Shown here: piece by piece, positions 43,429-54,421 of the stretch | How the letters are laid out: each line of letters starts with the position of its first letter | Position numbering within the stretch: position 1 is the stretch's first letter | Source of the DNA: Streptomyces sp. NBC_01591 | GTDB taxonomy: Bacteria > Actinomycetota > Actinomycetes > Streptomycetales > Streptomycetaceae | Direction: 5' to 3' | Length of the DNA: 64,000 bases | NCBI RefSeq assembly: GCF_035918155.1 | Contig: NZ_CP109327.1 | Coordinates: 1,860,001 to 1,924,000, forward strand | Position numbers and translations under genes: made by a program | The notes under the pieces: generated by a model | Databases searched by the model: none | What the model saw: only the letters and a program-made list of their open reading frames with translations | What the model was told of the DNA's origin: nothing

Positions 43429-43456
43429 CCGGCACACCTTCCGTAAGGGACGAGAA

Positions 43457-43493
43457 GGCCGGCCGCCATTTCCCGCGGGAAAGGCGACCGGCC
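43457..43493 (-). terminator. Hairpin downstream of metH
   Basis: A long stem with two mismatches (GGCCGG at 43457-43462 pairing with CCGGCC at 43488-43493, continuing inward to CCC/GGG) between the metH stop and the HAD start. Confidence 0.7.
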
Positions 43494-43548
43494 TGCACTG
43501 GACCGACAAGTGTACGACTTGTCCTGCTACCACGCGTTGAACATCGTC

Positions 43549-46500
43549 TTACCGCGCGTTGAAGTACTTCGCCTCCGGGTGGTGGATGACGATCGCGTCG
43601 GTGGACTGCTCCGGGTGCAGCTGGAATTCCTCCGAGAGATGCACCCCGATCCGCTCCGGCCGGAGCAGCTCGGCGATCTTCGCCCGGTCCTCCAGCTCGG
43701 GGCAGGCACCGTAGCCGAGGGAGAAGCGCGCGCCCCGGTATTTCAGCGCGAACATGTCCTCGACATCGGACGGGTCCTCGCCGCCGAAGCCCAGCTCCGA
43801 GCGGACCCGGGCGTGCCAGTACTCGGCGAGGGCCTCGGCCAGCTGTACGGACAGGCCGTGCAGCTCCAGGTAGTCGCGGTAGGAGTTGGCCTCGAAGAGC
43901 TTCGCGGTCTCGCCGCCGATCTTCGAGCCGACGGTGACGACCTGGAGACCGATCACGTCCTTCTCGCCGGATTCCTCGGGGCGGAAGAAGTCCGCGAGGC
44001 AGAGGCGGCGGCCGCGGCGCTGGCGGGGGAAGGTGAAGCGGGTCCGCTCGGAGCCGTCCTCGTGGAGCAGGATCAGGTCGTCGCCCTTGGACACGCACGG
44101 GAAGTAGCCGTAGACGACGGCGGCTTCCAGGAGGTTCTCGGTGTGGAGCTTGTCGAGCCAGCCGCGCAGGTGCGGGCGGCCCTCGGTCTCCACCAGCTCC
44201 TCGTACGTCGGTCCGTCGCCGGCACGGGCCTGCTTGAGTCCCCACTGGCCCTTGAAGAGGGCGCCCTCGTCGAGCCAGGACGCGTACTCCTTGAGCTGGA
44301 TGCCCTTGACGACCCGGGTGCCCCAGAAGGGGGGCTCGGGGACCGGGTTGTCGACGGCGACGTCGGAGCGCACGCCCTCCTCCGGCTCGTCGACCTCCAG
44401 GACCGCCGTGTCCCGCTTGGGCACCCGGCGCTGCTTGAGCTCGGGCAGCACCGCACCCGGGACACCGCGCTTGACCGCGATCAGCGCGTCCATCAGGCGC
44501 AGACCCTCGAACGCGTCGCGGGCGTAGCGGACCTCGCCCTCGTAGATCTCGTGGAGGTCCTGCTCGACGTAGGCCCGGGTGAGGGCCGCGCCGCCGAGGA
44601 TGACGGGGAAGTCGGCGGCCAGCTTGCGCTGGTTCAGCTCCTCCAGGTTCTCCTTCATGATCACGGTGGACTTCACCAGGAGGCCGGACATGCCGATGAC
44701 ATCGGCCCGGTGTTCCTCGGCGGCTTCCAGGATCGCGGAGACGGGCTGCTTGATGCCGAGGTTCACGACGTTGTAGCCGTTGTTGGACAGGATGATGTCG
44801 ACGAGGTTCTTGCCGATGTCGTGGACGTCCCCGCGGACGGTGGCCAGGACGATGGTGCCCTTGCCCTCGGCGTCGGACTTCTCCATGTGCGGTTCGAGGT
44901 ACGCCACCGCGGTCTTCATGACCTCGGCGGACTGGAGGACGAAGGGCAGCTGCATCTGGCCGGAGCCGAAGAGCTCGCCGACGACCTTCATGCCCTCCAG
45001 GAGGGTGTCGTTGACGATGTCGAGGGCCGGGCGGGTCCGCAGCGCCTCGTCGAGGTCGGTCTCCAGGCCGTTCTTCTCACCGTCGATGATGCGGCGCTGG
45101 AGTCGCTCGTCGAGCGGCAGGGCCAGGAGCTCCTCGGCCTTGCCCGCCTTCATCGACTTCGTGCTGACGCCCTCGAAGAGCTCCATGAGCTTCTGGAGGG
45201 GGTCGTAGCCCTCGGCTCGGCGGTCGTAAATGAGGTCGAGGGCGACCTTGACCTGCTCCTCCTCCAGGCGGGCGATCGGCAGGATCTTGGAGGCGTGCAC
45301 GATCGCGGAGTCGAGTCCGGCCTTGACGCACTCGTCGAGGAAGACGGAGTTCAGCACGACTCGGGCGGCCGGGTTGAGGCCGAAGGAGATGTTGGACAGG
45401 CCCAGCGTGGTCTGCACGTCGGGGTGGCGCTTCTTCAGCTCACGGATCGCCCCGATCGTGGCGATGCCGTCGCCGCGGGACTCCTCCTGACCGGTGCAGA
45501 TAGTGAAGGTCAGGGCGTCGATGAGGATGTCCGACTCCTGGATGCCCCAGTTGCCGGTCAGGTCCGTGATCAGCCGCTCGGCGACGGCGACCTTGTGCTC
45601 GACGGTCCGGGCCTGGCCCTCCTCGTCGATGGTCAGCGCGATCAGCGCGGCGCCGTGCTCCACGGCCAGCGCGGTGACCTTGGCGAAACGGGACTCGGGC
45701 CCGTCGCCGTCCTCGTAGTTGACCGAGTTCAGGACGGCACGGCCGCCCAGTTTCTCCAGACCGGCCCGCAGCACGGGCAGCTCCGTCGAGTCCAGCACGA
45801 TCGGGAGGGTGGACGCGGTGGCGAAACGGCCGGCCAGCTCCTCCATGTCCGCCACACCGTCGCGGCCCACGTAGTCGACGCAGAGGTCGAGCATGTGCGC
45901 GCCCTCGCGGATCTGGTCGCGGGCCATCTCCACGCAGTCGTCCCAGCGGGCTTCGAGCATGGCCTCGCGGAACTTCTTCGACCCGTTGGCGTTCGTGCGC
46001 TCACCGATAGCCAGGTACGAGGTGTCCTGGCGGAACGGGACGGTCTGGTAGAGGGAGGCGGCGCCCGGCTCGGGGTGCGGGGTGCGGGGGGTGACGGCCA
46101 CGCCGCGGACCCGCTCGACGACCTGGCGCAGGTGTTCCGGGGTCGTGCCGCAGCAGCCGCCGACCAGCGAGAGGCCGTACTCCTGGACGAAGGTCTCCTG
46201 CGCGTCGGCGAGCTCGGCCGGGGACAGCGGGTAGTGCGCACCGTCCTTGCCGAGCACGGGGAGGCCGGCGTTGGGCATGCAGGAGAGCGGGATGCGGGAG
46301 TGCCGGGCGAGGTAGCGCAGGTGCTCGCTCATCTCGGCGGGGCCCGTGGCGCAGTTCAGGCCGATGAGGTCGATGCCGAGCGGTTCCAGGGCGGTGAGCG
46401 CCGCGCCGATCTCGGAGCCGAGCAGCATGGTGCCGGTCGTCTCGACGGTGACGGAGCAGATCACCGGGAGGTTGGCCCCGGTGGCCTCCAGGGCGCGCCG

Positions 46501-47061
46501 GGCGCCGATGACAGAGGCCTTGGTCTGGAGCAGGTCCTGGGTCGTCTCGACCAGCAGGGCGTCGGCGCCGCCGGCGATCATGCCCTCGGCGTTCTGCTGG
46601 TAGGCGTCACGGAGCTTGGTGTACGGGGCGTGGCCCAGCGTCGGCAGCTTCGTACCCGGGCCCATCGAGCCGAGCACCCAGCGCTGCTGCCCGGTGGAGG
46701 CGGTGAACTCGTCGGCGACCTCGCGGGCGATGCGCGCGCCGGACTCGGAGAGCTCGAAGACCCGCTCGGGGATGTCGTACTCGCCCAGGGCCGCCAGGTT
46801 GGCGCCGAAGGTGTTCGTCTCGACGCAGTCCACGCCGACGGCGAAGTACTCCTCGTGCACCGAACGCACGATGTCGGGGCGGGTGACGTTCAGGATCTCG
46901 TTGCAGCCTTCGAGGTTCTCGAAGTCCTCAAGCGTGGGGTCCTGTGCCTGGAGCATGGTGCCCATGGCACCGTCGGCCACCACTACACGGGTGGCGAGCG
47001 CCTCGCGGAGGGCTTCGGCTCGGTTCCGGCTGTCGGCGGAAGGGGTCGGCGACGAGGCCAT
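43549..47061 (-). CDS. metH: Cobalamin-dependent methionine synthase
   Basis: A 1170-residue four-module enzyme that transfers a methyl group from methyltetrahydrofolate via cobalamin to homocysteine. Homocysteine domain: zinc cysteines in GLNCATGP and GGCCGTTPEH. Pterin domain from about 350 (AIGERTNANGSKKFREAM). Cobalamin domain about 650-880 with the axial His in GDVHDIGKNLVDI. SAM-activation domain at the C-terminus (YGACPELEDRAKI). ATG 47061 has AGGGAG at 8 nt; upstream in-frame sequence is not family-like. It is divergent from gylR. No cobalamin riboswitch was recognised upstream. Confidence 0.96.
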   Translation of the reverse strand: MASSPTPSADSRNRAEALREALATRVVVADGAMGTMLQAQDPTLEDFENLEGCNEILNVTRPDIVRSVHEEYFAVGVDCVETNTFGANLAALGEYDIPERVFELSESGARIAREVADEFTASTGQQRWVLGSMGPGTKLPTLGHAPYTKLRDAYQQNAEGMIAGGADALLVETTQDLLQTKASVIGARRALEATGANLPVICSVTVETTGTMLLGSEIGAALTALEPLGIDLIGLNCATGPAEMSEHLRYLARHSRIPLSCMPNAGLPVLGKDGAHYPLSPAELADAQETFVQEYGLSLVGGCCGTTPEHLRQVVERVRGVAVTPRTPHPEPGAASLYQTVPFRQDTSYLAIGERTNANGSKKFREAMLEARWDDCVEMARDQIREGAHMLDLCVDYVGRDGVADMEELAGRFATASTLPIVLDSTELPVLRAGLEKLGGRAVLNSVNYEDGDGPESRFAKVTALAVEHGAALIALTIDEEGQARTVEHKVAVAERLITDLTGNWGIQESDILIDALTFTICTGQEESRGDGIATIGAIRELKKRHPDVQTTLGLSNISFGLNPAARVVLNSVFLDECVKAGLDSAIVHASKILPIARLEEEQVKVALDLIYDRRAEGYDPLQKLMELFEGVSTKSMKAGKAEELLALPLDERLQRRIIDGEKNGLETDLDEALRTRPALDIVNDTLLEGMKVVGELFGSGQMQLPFVLQSAEVMKTAVAYLEPHMEKSDAEGKGTIVLATVRGDVHDIGKNLVDIILSNNGYNVVNLGIKQPVSAILEAAEEHRADVIGMSGLLVKSTVIMKENLEELNQRKLAADFPVILGGAALTRAYVEQDLHEIYEGEVRYARDAFEGLRLMDALIAVKRGVPGAVLPELKQRRVPKRDTAVLEVDEPEEGVRSDVAVDNPVPEPPFWGTRVVKGIQLKEYASWLDEGALFKGQWGLKQARAGDGPTYEELVETEGRPHLRGWLDKLHTENLLEAAVVYGYFPCVSKGDDLILLHEDGSERTRFTFPRQRRGRRLCLADFFRPEESGEKDVIGLQVVTVGSKIGGETAKLFEANSYRDYLELHGLSVQLAEALAEYWHARVRSELGFGGEDPSDVEDMFALKYRGARFSLGYGACPELEDRAKIAELLRPERIGVHLSEEFQLHPEQSTDAIVIHHPEAKYFNAR

Positions 47062-47261
47062 GGATGTACTCCCTGGGATGCGACGGCTGTCGGCTTTGCG
47101 TCTTCGGTGGAAGGCGCACCAGGCCAGCCTAGCCGGGCGGCGCCCGGGGCCGTCACTCCGTCCCACGGAACGGACTGCATGCTGTGCGGGGGGATGTCCG
47201 GTTCGGAGCGGTGTCGCGGTTTTGCTGCGCGATCGAGCAAGGGTCGGCATCGACCGATAGT

Positions 47262-47278
47262 GTTCAGCATTGTCGAAC
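47262..47278. promoter_or_regulatory. GylR-type operator upstream of gylR
   Basis: GTTCAGCATTGTCGAAC, an imperfect palindrome 22 bp before the gylR start. It matches the site at 48158-48174 upstream of glpF at 15 of 17 positions. The repetition suggests autoregulation by the IclR-family regulator. Confidence 0.65.
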
Positions 47279-47300
47279 CAAGGTGGAGGAGTACGGCGCG

Positions 47301-48065
47301 ATGGCCAAGAACATCCAGTCGCTGGAGCGGGCGGCGGCGATGCTGCGCCTGCTGGCAGGCGGCGAGCGTCGGCTGGGGCTGTCCGACATCGCCTCGTCAC
47401 TGGGCCTGGCCAAGGGCACCGCACACGGCATCCTGCGCACGCTCCAGCACGAGGGCTTCGTCGAGCAGGACGCGGCGTCCGGCCGCTATCAGCTGGGCGC
47501 CGAGCTGCTGCGTCTGGGCAACAGCTATCTGGACGTCCATGAGCTGCGGGCCCGCGCGCTGGTCTGGACGGACGACCTGGCCCGCTCCAGCGGCGAGAGC
47601 ACCCATCTGGGCGTACTGCACCAGCAGGGCGTCCTCATCGTCCACCACGTCTTCCGCCCCGACGACAGCCGGCAGGTCCTGGAGGTCGGGGCCATGCAGC
47701 CGCTGCACTCCACGGCCCTGGGCAAGGTGCTCTCGGCATACGACCCGGTGGCGCACACCGAGGCCATGGAGGCCGAGCGGCAGCCCTTCACGCCGCGCAC
47801 GGTCACCGATCCGGAGGAGTTCGAGGCGATGCTCGACCTGATCCGGGCGCGCGGCTGGGCGGCCGACGTGGAGGAGACCTGGGAGGGCGTGGCCGCGGTG
47901 GCCGCCCCGATCCACGACCGGCGGCGGATGCCGGTCGGCGCGGTGGCCGTGACCGGCGCCGTGGAGCGGGTCTGCGCGGACGGGGACCTGCGCCCCGAGC
48001 TGATCGCCGCAGTGCGCGACTGCGCCCGTGCGGTCTCCAGGGACCTGGGCGCCGGGCGCTTCTGA
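47301..48065 (+). CDS. gylR: IclR-family glycerol operon regulator GylR
   Basis: A 254-residue IclR-type repressor. The winged helix is at about residues 6-60 (LERAAAMLRLLAGGERRLGL...LGLAKGTAHGILRTLQ), and the effector domain (about 85-250) carries HSTALGKVLSAY. The position directly upstream of glpF-glpK-glpD matches gylR of the streptomycete gylCABX operon. It should repress the operon without glycerol (or glycerol 3-phosphate). GGAGGA precedes the ATG. It is divergent from metH. Confidence 0.92.
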   Translation: MAKNIQSLERAAAMLRLLAGGERRLGLSDIASSLGLAKGTAHGILRTLQHEGFVEQDAASGRYQLGAELLRLGNSYLDVHELRARALVWTDDLARSSGESTHLGVLHQQGVLIVHHVFRPDDSRQVLEVGAMQPLHSTALGKVLSAYDPVAHTEAMEAERQPFTPRTVTDPEEFEAMLDLIRARGWAADVEETWEGVAAVAAPIHDRRRMPVGAVAVTGAVERVCADGDLRPELIAAVRDCARAVSRDLGAGRF

Positions 48066-48157
48066 CCGCCGCGGCGGACAGCCGCCGGTAACGATCGAGT
48101 TATAGGCCACACAACCCTTGACGCCTGATTCACCTGGGGGAAGCATTGCCGTTCATC

Positions 48158-48201
48158 GGTCGGCATTGTCGAACACCTAACGGAAACAAGCGTTAGGGTG
48201 T
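48158..48201. promoter_or_regulatory. GylR-type operator and adjoining dyad upstream of glpF
   Basis: GGTCGGCATTGTCGAAC (48158-48174) repeats the gylR-proximal site at 15 of 17 positions. It is followed directly by a second dyad, ACACCTAACG (48173-48182)/CGTTAGGGTGT (48191-48201), with a one-base bulge. Both lie 100-145 bp before the glpF start, where the operon promoter is expected. Confidence 0.65.
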
Positions 48202-48300
48202 GACAGCGCGAAGGGCCGGAAAACGCCCTCCCACGAGGGCGCGGACCACCGGAGGGACCCGGGGTTCGGCTTCCCTGGACGAAGGACAAAGGAGTCGCGG

Positions 48301-49092
48301 GTGTCCAGCTCCGACATCTTCATCGGCGAGACCATAGGTACCGCCGTTCTCATCCTGCTCGGCGGCGGTGTCTGTGCCGCTGTCACGCTCAAGCGCTCCA
48401 AGGCGCAGAACGCCGGCTGGCCGGCCATCACCTTCGGGTGGGGTTTCGCCGTGCTGACCGGCGCGTATCTGGCCGGCGGCGTTTCCGGCGCGCACCTCAA
48501 CCCGGCGGTCACGATCGGCCTCGCGATCGAGGGCGGCACCGAGTGGAGCGACGTACCGCTGTACCTCGGCTCCCAGCTGTTCGGCGCGATGATCGGCGCG
48601 GTGCTGGTCTGGCTCACGTACTACGGGCAGTTCCGGGCGCATCTGACCGATCCGGAGATCCTGAGCGCCCACACGGGTGAGGAAGGCATGGTCGACAAGG
48701 CCGCCGCCCCGAAGGCGGGCCCGGTCCTGGGCATCTTCTCCACCGGCCCCGAGATCCGCCACGCCGTGCAGAACCTGGTCACGGAGATCATCGCCACCGT
48801 CGTGCTCGTCCTGGCGATCCTCACCCAGGGCCTGAACAACGAGGGCAACGGTCTGGGCACGCTCGGCGCGATGGTCACCGCCCTGGTGGTCGTCGGTATC
48901 GGTCTCTCGCTCGGCGGCCCGACGGGCTACGCGATCAACCCGGTTCGCGACCTCGGTCCGCGTATCGTGCACGCGCTGCTGCCGTTGCCGAACAAGGGCG
49001 GTTCCGACTGGGGCTACGCGTGGATCCCGGTCGCCGGACCGCTCATCGGCGGCGCGATCGCGGGCGGGCTCTACAACGTCGCCTTCGCCTGA
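48301..49092 (+). CDS. glpF: Glycerol uptake facilitator (aquaglyceroporin)
   Basis: A 263-residue MIP channel with six membrane helices. The first half-helix motif is HLNPAVTIG; the second reads [11 protein letters not shown] instead of the usual NPARD, keeping Asp and Arg of the glycerol selectivity filter. It passes glycerol by diffusion, and GlpK traps it by phosphorylation. GTG 48301 opens the operon; glpK follows after 54 bp. An extra 25-residue loop (residues about 125-150) is longer than in E. coli GlpF. Confidence 0.94.
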   Translation: MSSSDIFIGETIGTAVLILLGGGVCAAVTLKRSKAQNAGWPAITFGWGFAVLTGAYLAGGVSGAHLNPAVTIGLAIEGGTEWSDVPLYLGSQLFGAMIGAVLVWLTYYGQFRAHLTDPEILSAHTGEEGMVDKAAAPKAGPVLGIFSTGPEIRHAVQNLVTEIIATVVLVLAILTQGLNNEGNGLGTLGAMVTALVVVGIGLSLGGPTGYAINPVRDLGPRIVHALLPLPNKGGSDWGYAWIPVAGPLIGGAIAGGLYNVAFA

Positions 49093-49146
49093 GCCGTGAC
49101 GCCCAGAGCCGTAACCCTCACGACCACAGACTTCCGGGAGCACACC

Positions 49147-50682
<1,536 letters not shown>

Positions 50683-50687
50683 TCGAC

Positions 50688-52298
50688 ATGACCACCCTGC
50701 AGAGCGTCCCGGCCCTCGGGACCCACCCGGCCTCCGGCTCCCTCCCGAGCCGTGCCGAAACCCGGGAGCAGCTGTCCAAGGCGGCGTACGACCTCCTGGT
50801 GATCGGTGGCGGCATCCTGGGCATCTCCACCGCCTGGCACGCCGCGCAGTCCGGGCTGCGGGTGGCCCTGGTGGACGCCGGCGACTTCGCCGGCGCCACC
50901 TCCTCCGCCTCGTCCAAGCTGCTCCACGGCGGTCTGCGCTACCTGCAGACCGGCGCGGTGAAGCTGGTCGCGGAGAACCACTTCGAGCGCCGTGCGGTGT
51001 CCCGTCAGGTGGCCCCGCACCTCGCCAATCCGCTCACCTTCTACCTGCCGGTCTACAAGGGCGGACCGCACGGCGCGGCCAAGCTCGGCGCGGGTGTGTT
51101 CGCGTACTCGGCGCTCTCCGCGTTCGGTGACGGGGTCGGGCATGTGATCAGCCCGGCGAAGGCGCAGCGCGACGTGCCCGAGCTGCGTACGGACAACCTG
51201 AAGGCTGTCGCGGTCTACGGCGACGACCAGATGAACGATGCCCGGATGGCGCTGATGACCGTCCGCGCGGCCGTCGACGCGGGTGCGGTCGTCCTCAACC
51301 ACGCGGCGGTGACCGGGCTGCGGTTCACCAAGGGCCGGGTGACCGGTGCCGAGCTCCAGGACCGCCTGGACGGTACGGAGTTCGGCGTCAACGCCCGTCT
51401 CGTGCTGAACGCCACCGGACCGTGGGTCGACCACCTGCGCAGGATGGAGAACCCGGACGCGGCACCTTCCATACGCCTGTCCAAGGGCGCGCACCTCGTG
51501 CTGAAGCGCACCCGCCCGTGGAAGGCCGCGCTGGCCACCCCGATCGACAAGTACCGCATCACGTTCGCCCTGCCGTGGGAGGACATGCTGCTGCTCGGCA
51601 CGACGGACGAGGAGTACGAGGGCGATCCCGCGGACGTCGCGGTCAACGAGAAGGACACCGCGCAGATCCTCGACGAGGCGGCGTTCTCCATCAGGGACCA
51701 GCAGTTGTCGCGCGATCTGATCACCTACTCCTTCGCCGGTCTGCGGGTGCTGCCCGGCGGCCCCGGCGACACGTCCAAGGCCAAGCGCGAGACGGTCGTG
51801 ACGGAGGGCCGCGGCGGGATGCTGTCGATCGCGGGCGGCAAGTGGACGACGTTCCGTCACATCGGCCGTACGGTGATGAACAAGCTGGCCGCACTCCCCG
51901 GGCACCCGCTCGCGGAGGACATGGAGCCGATCTCGCACCTGCCGAAGAAGCTCCCGCTGCCCGGTATCGCCAACCCGAACGCGGTGGCGCACCGGCTGCT
52001 GGTCGACGGCGGCACGCCCGGCCCCCGGATGGCGGCCGACACCGCCCGGCACCTCGCCACGCACTACGGCTCGCTCTCCTTCGACATCGCCCGGATGGCG
52101 AACGAGAACCCGGCGCTGGCCGAGCGCATCCACCCGGACGCGCCGGAGATCTGGGCGCAGGTCGCCTACGCCCGTGACCACGAGTGGGCCGAGACGGCGG
52201 ACGACGTGCTGCGCCGCCGGACGACGCTGACGATCCGGGGCCTGGCGACGGACGAGATCCGGGCCGGCGTCGATTCCATGCTCGGCGACCGGGGCTGA
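50688..52298 (+). CDS. glpD: Glycerol-3-phosphate dehydrogenase (aerobic, FAD)
   Basis: A 536-residue flavoenzyme that oxidises glycerol 3-phosphate to dihydroxyacetone phosphate at the membrane and passes electrons to the quinone pool. The FAD motif VIGGGILGISTAWHAA is at residue about 35, followed by SSASSKLLHGGLRYLQ. The C-terminal helical domain (about 400-536) is typical of GlpD. ATG 50688 lies 5 bp after glpK, with GGAGTAATC spanning the junction. It is the last gene of the operon before a hairpin. Confidence 0.95.
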   Translation: MTTLQSVPALGTHPASGSLPSRAETREQLSKAAYDLLVIGGGILGISTAWHAAQSGLRVALVDAGDFAGATSSASSKLLHGGLRYLQTGAVKLVAENHFERRAVSRQVAPHLANPLTFYLPVYKGGPHGAAKLGAGVFAYSALSAFGDGVGHVISPAKAQRDVPELRTDNLKAVAVYGDDQMNDARMALMTVRAAVDAGAVVLNHAAVTGLRFTKGRVTGAELQDRLDGTEFGVNARLVLNATGPWVDHLRRMENPDAAPSIRLSKGAHLVLKRTRPWKAALATPIDKYRITFALPWEDMLLLGTTDEEYEGDPADVAVNEKDTAQILDEAAFSIRDQQLSRDLITYSFAGLRVLPGGPGDTSKAKRETVVTEGRGGMLSIAGGKWTTFRHIGRTVMNKLAALPGHPLAEDMEPISHLPKKLPLPGIANPNAVAHRLLVDGGTPGPRMAADTARHLATHYGSLSFDIARMANENPALAERIHPDAPEIWAQVAYARDHEWAETADDVLRRRTTLTIRGLATDEIRAGVDSMLGDRG

Positions 52299-52329
52299 CC
52301 GGGCCGGACGTACGGATATACGGACATAC

Positions 52330-52368
52330 GGCGAGGGGTGGCTCCCGCGGGAGAGGCCGCCCCTCGCC
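52330..52368 (+). terminator. Hairpin ending the glycerol operon
   Basis: A 13-bp stem with one G-U pair (52330-52342, 52356-52368); its loop region contains a further small palindrome. It starts 32 bp past the glpD stop. Confidence 0.8.
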
Positions 52369-52448
52369 GCATGTCCGGAACGGCACGGTCGGTGGACGCG
52401 CCACACGGCCGCCACACGGGTGCAATACGGCGCGGGGACAGTTGAGCC

Positions 52449-53507
52449 ATGAAGTTCTCCGTGCTCTCCCTCATCGGCCACGCCCCGCACCCGCTGAACC
52501 ATCGATTCCCCTCCCCCGCCGAACGGTTCGAGGAAGTGATCGGGACCGGCGTCGTCGCAGAACGGCTGGGTTTCGACGCGTACGCGATCGGTGAACGGCA
52601 CGCAGGTCCGTTCCTCTCGTCCAGCCCGAGCGTGGTGCTCGGCGCGCTGGCGGCCCGTACCTCCACGATCCGGCTGCTGACCGGCGTCACGGTCGTCGCC
52701 ATCCTCGATCCGGTGCGGGTGGCCGAGGACTTCGCGACGCTCGACCAGATCTCCGGGGGTCGGATCGAGCTGGTCGTCGGGAAGGGGGCGGAGGCCGGTC
52801 ACTTCGACCTCTTCGGGCTCGACGAGGAGCGGCAGTGGGACCTCCAGAAGGAGAAGTACGAACTGCTGCGGCGGCTCTGGAGCGAGGAGGGCGTCGACTG
52901 GGAGGGCGAGTTCCGGCCCGCACTGAAGAACGCCACGACCCTGCCGCGCCCGTACGCGGGGCCGCCGCGCGTCTGGCACGGATCGGCGACCAGCCTCGAA
53001 TCCCCCGAACTTGCGGCGCGCCACGGCGATCCGCTGTTCACCGCCAATGCCGTCCAGCCCCGTGCGGCGTACGCCCGGCTGATCGACCACTACCGGGAGC
53101 GCTTCGAGGCGTACGGCCACGATCCGGCCCGCGCGCATGTGGCCGCGGGCTCGGGCGGGCTGCTGATCGCCGACAGTTCGCAGCAGGCCGTGGAGCGCTA
53201 CAAGGAGCTGTACGAGGCGAAGGTGGCGCAGTCCTTCCGGCCGCACCTGGAGGGGAAGGCCGGGTACAACACACCGTTCCGGACGATCGAGGAGGCCATC
53301 GCGGACGGGCCCCAGCTGATCGGCAGCCCGCAGCAGATCATCGACAAGATCCTCGGCTGGCACGAGGTGTACGGGCACGACCTCCAGTCGGTCACCGTGG
53401 ACGGCTTCGGGCTGAGCGCCGGCGAGCAGACCGAGACGCTCCAGCGGTTCGCGGAGGAGATCGCTCCGGTGGTGCGGCGCGAGGCACCGTCCGCGCTCTG
53501 GGACTGA
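52449..53507 (+). CDS. LLM-class flavin-dependent oxidoreductase
   Basis: A 352-residue luciferase-like TIM-barrel monooxygenase. GFDAYAIGERHAGPFLSSSP, TSTIRLLTGVTVVAILDPVR and GGRIELVVGKGAEAGHF are typical of the alkanal/bacterial-luciferase group, which uses reduced FMN or F420. The substrate is unknown. There is no clear Shine-Dalgarno before ATG 52449. It lies between the glycerol operon and the FadR-type regulator, and may have arrived with the fuconate genes. Confidence 0.88.
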   Translation: MKFSVLSLIGHAPHPLNHRFPSPAERFEEVIGTGVVAERLGFDAYAIGERHAGPFLSSSPSVVLGALAARTSTIRLLTGVTVVAILDPVRVAEDFATLDQISGGRIELVVGKGAEAGHFDLFGLDEERQWDLQKEKYELLRRLWSEEGVDWEGEFRPALKNATTLPRPYAGPPRVWHGSATSLESPELAARHGDPLFTANAVQPRAAYARLIDHYRERFEAYGHDPARAHVAAGSGGLLIADSSQQAVERYKELYEAKVAQSFRPHLEGKAGYNTPFRTIEEAIADGPQLIGSPQQIIDKILGWHEVYGHDLQSVTVDGFGLSAGEQTETLQRFAEEIAPVVRREAPSALWD

Positions 53508-53593
53508 CCCCGGCGGGCGTCCGGCCGCCCGGACCCTGGACGACCTGCGGCAGACCTGGTTCATCCGCCTCTTCCGACCCGCATAATGAAGAG

Positions 53594-53606
53594 ATACATC
53601 GGATGT
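53594..53606. promoter_or_regulatory. Candidate FadR-type operator upstream of the regulator
   Basis: ATACATCGGATGT, with the near-palindromic core ACATC-G-GATGT, lies 44 bp before the regulator's start. The 12-mer ATACATCGGATG occurs again, on the other strand, before the fuconate dehydratase operon (60308-60319). Confidence 0.6.
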
Positions 53607-53649
53607 CTGAACCCAGTTCTGATTCCAGTCCGGATCCAGGAGGACCGTC

Positions 53650-54321
53650 ATGGCTGTCACCGACGAGGCGATCGAGAAGATCAAGGGAATGATCGTCTCG
53701 GGTGCGCTGCGCCCCGGCGACCGGCTCCCCAAGGAGAGCGAACTCGCGGCGGAGCTCGGGCTCTCCCGCAACTCGCTCCGGGAGGCGGTGCGGGCCCTTT
53801 CGCTGATCCGCATTCTCGATGTGCGCCAGGGCGACGGCACGTATGTGACCAGCCTCGATCCGCAGTTGCTCCTGGAGGCGCTGAGCTTCGTGGTGGACTT
53901 CCACCGCGACGACACGGTGCTGGAGTTCCTCGCGGTCCGCAGGATCCTGGAACCTGCGGCGACGGCGATGGCGGCCACCCGGATCAGCGAGGCCCAACTG
54001 GACATACTCAGCTCGCAGTTGGACGCGCTGGGGGCACAGCCCTCGGTGGAGGAGCTGGTCGCCTGCGACCTGGAGTTCCACCGCGGCATCGTGCAGTCGT
54101 CCGGGAACTCGGTGCTCTGCTCGCTGCTCGACGGGCTGTCGGGGCCGACGACCCGGGCGCGGGTCTGGCGCGGTCTGACGCAGGAGGACGCGGTCAGCCG
54201 CACGCTCCATGAGCACCGGGCGATCGTCTCGGCGCTGCGGGACCGGGACGCGGAGGCTGCGCGGGCCTGGGCGACGGTGCATGTGGCGAGTGTGGAGCAG
54301 TGGTTGCGGTCGTCGCTGTGA
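53650..54321 (+). CDS. GntR/FadR-family regulator, probable controller of the fuconate operon
   Basis: A 223-residue regulator with an N-terminal winged helix (LPKESELAAELGLSRNSLREAVRAL) and an all-helical FCD domain (about 85-215) with metal/ligand residues in DLEFHR and HEHRAIVSALRD. FCD regulators usually sense organic or sugar acids. It faces the sugar-transport/fuconate operon and shares a 12-bp promoter motif with it, so a role as its repressor is likely. GGAGG precedes ATG 53650. Confidence 0.88.
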   Translation: MAVTDEAIEKIKGMIVSGALRPGDRLPKESELAAELGLSRNSLREAVRALSLIRILDVRQGDGTYVTSLDPQLLLEALSFVVDFHRDDTVLEFLAVRRILEPAATAMAATRISEAQLDILSSQLDALGAQPSVEELVACDLEFHRGIVQSSGNSVLCSLLDGLSGPTTRARVWRGLTQEDAVSRTLHEHRAIVSALRDRDAEAARAWATVHVASVEQWLRSSL

Positions 54322-54344
54322 CAAAGGTGGGGCGGGTGGGGTGT

Positions 54345-54416
54345 TCCCCGACCCGCCCCTTCCCGTAACCGGGGCTCCGCCCCGGACCTCGCGTCTCGAA
54401 CGCCGGCGGGGCTGAA
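54345..54416 (-). repeat. Streptomyces intergenic repeat, inverted copy
   Basis: The reverse complement of this segment matches the element at 15771-15843: CCGCCGGCGTT-GAGA, then CCGGGGC-GGA-GCCCCGG hairpin (54369-54385), then GGTTACGGGAAGGGGCGGGT. It occupies the space between two convergent stops and probably also acts as a terminator. Confidence 0.75.
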
Positions 54417-54421
54417 AACGC

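Noticed and set aside
47062..47300. Cobalamin or S-adenosylhomocysteine riboswitch upstream of metH
   Set aside because: I looked for the conserved B12-box and for a compact pseudoknot-like pattern on the minus strand and saw neither; covariance-model search would be decisive.
43510..47841. A 1443-codon open frame on the plus strand opposite metH
   Set aside because: It is the antisense shadow of metH, with Asp/Gly/Val/Leu-rich low-information sequence typical of high-GC codon bias; metH is unmistakable on the minus strand.
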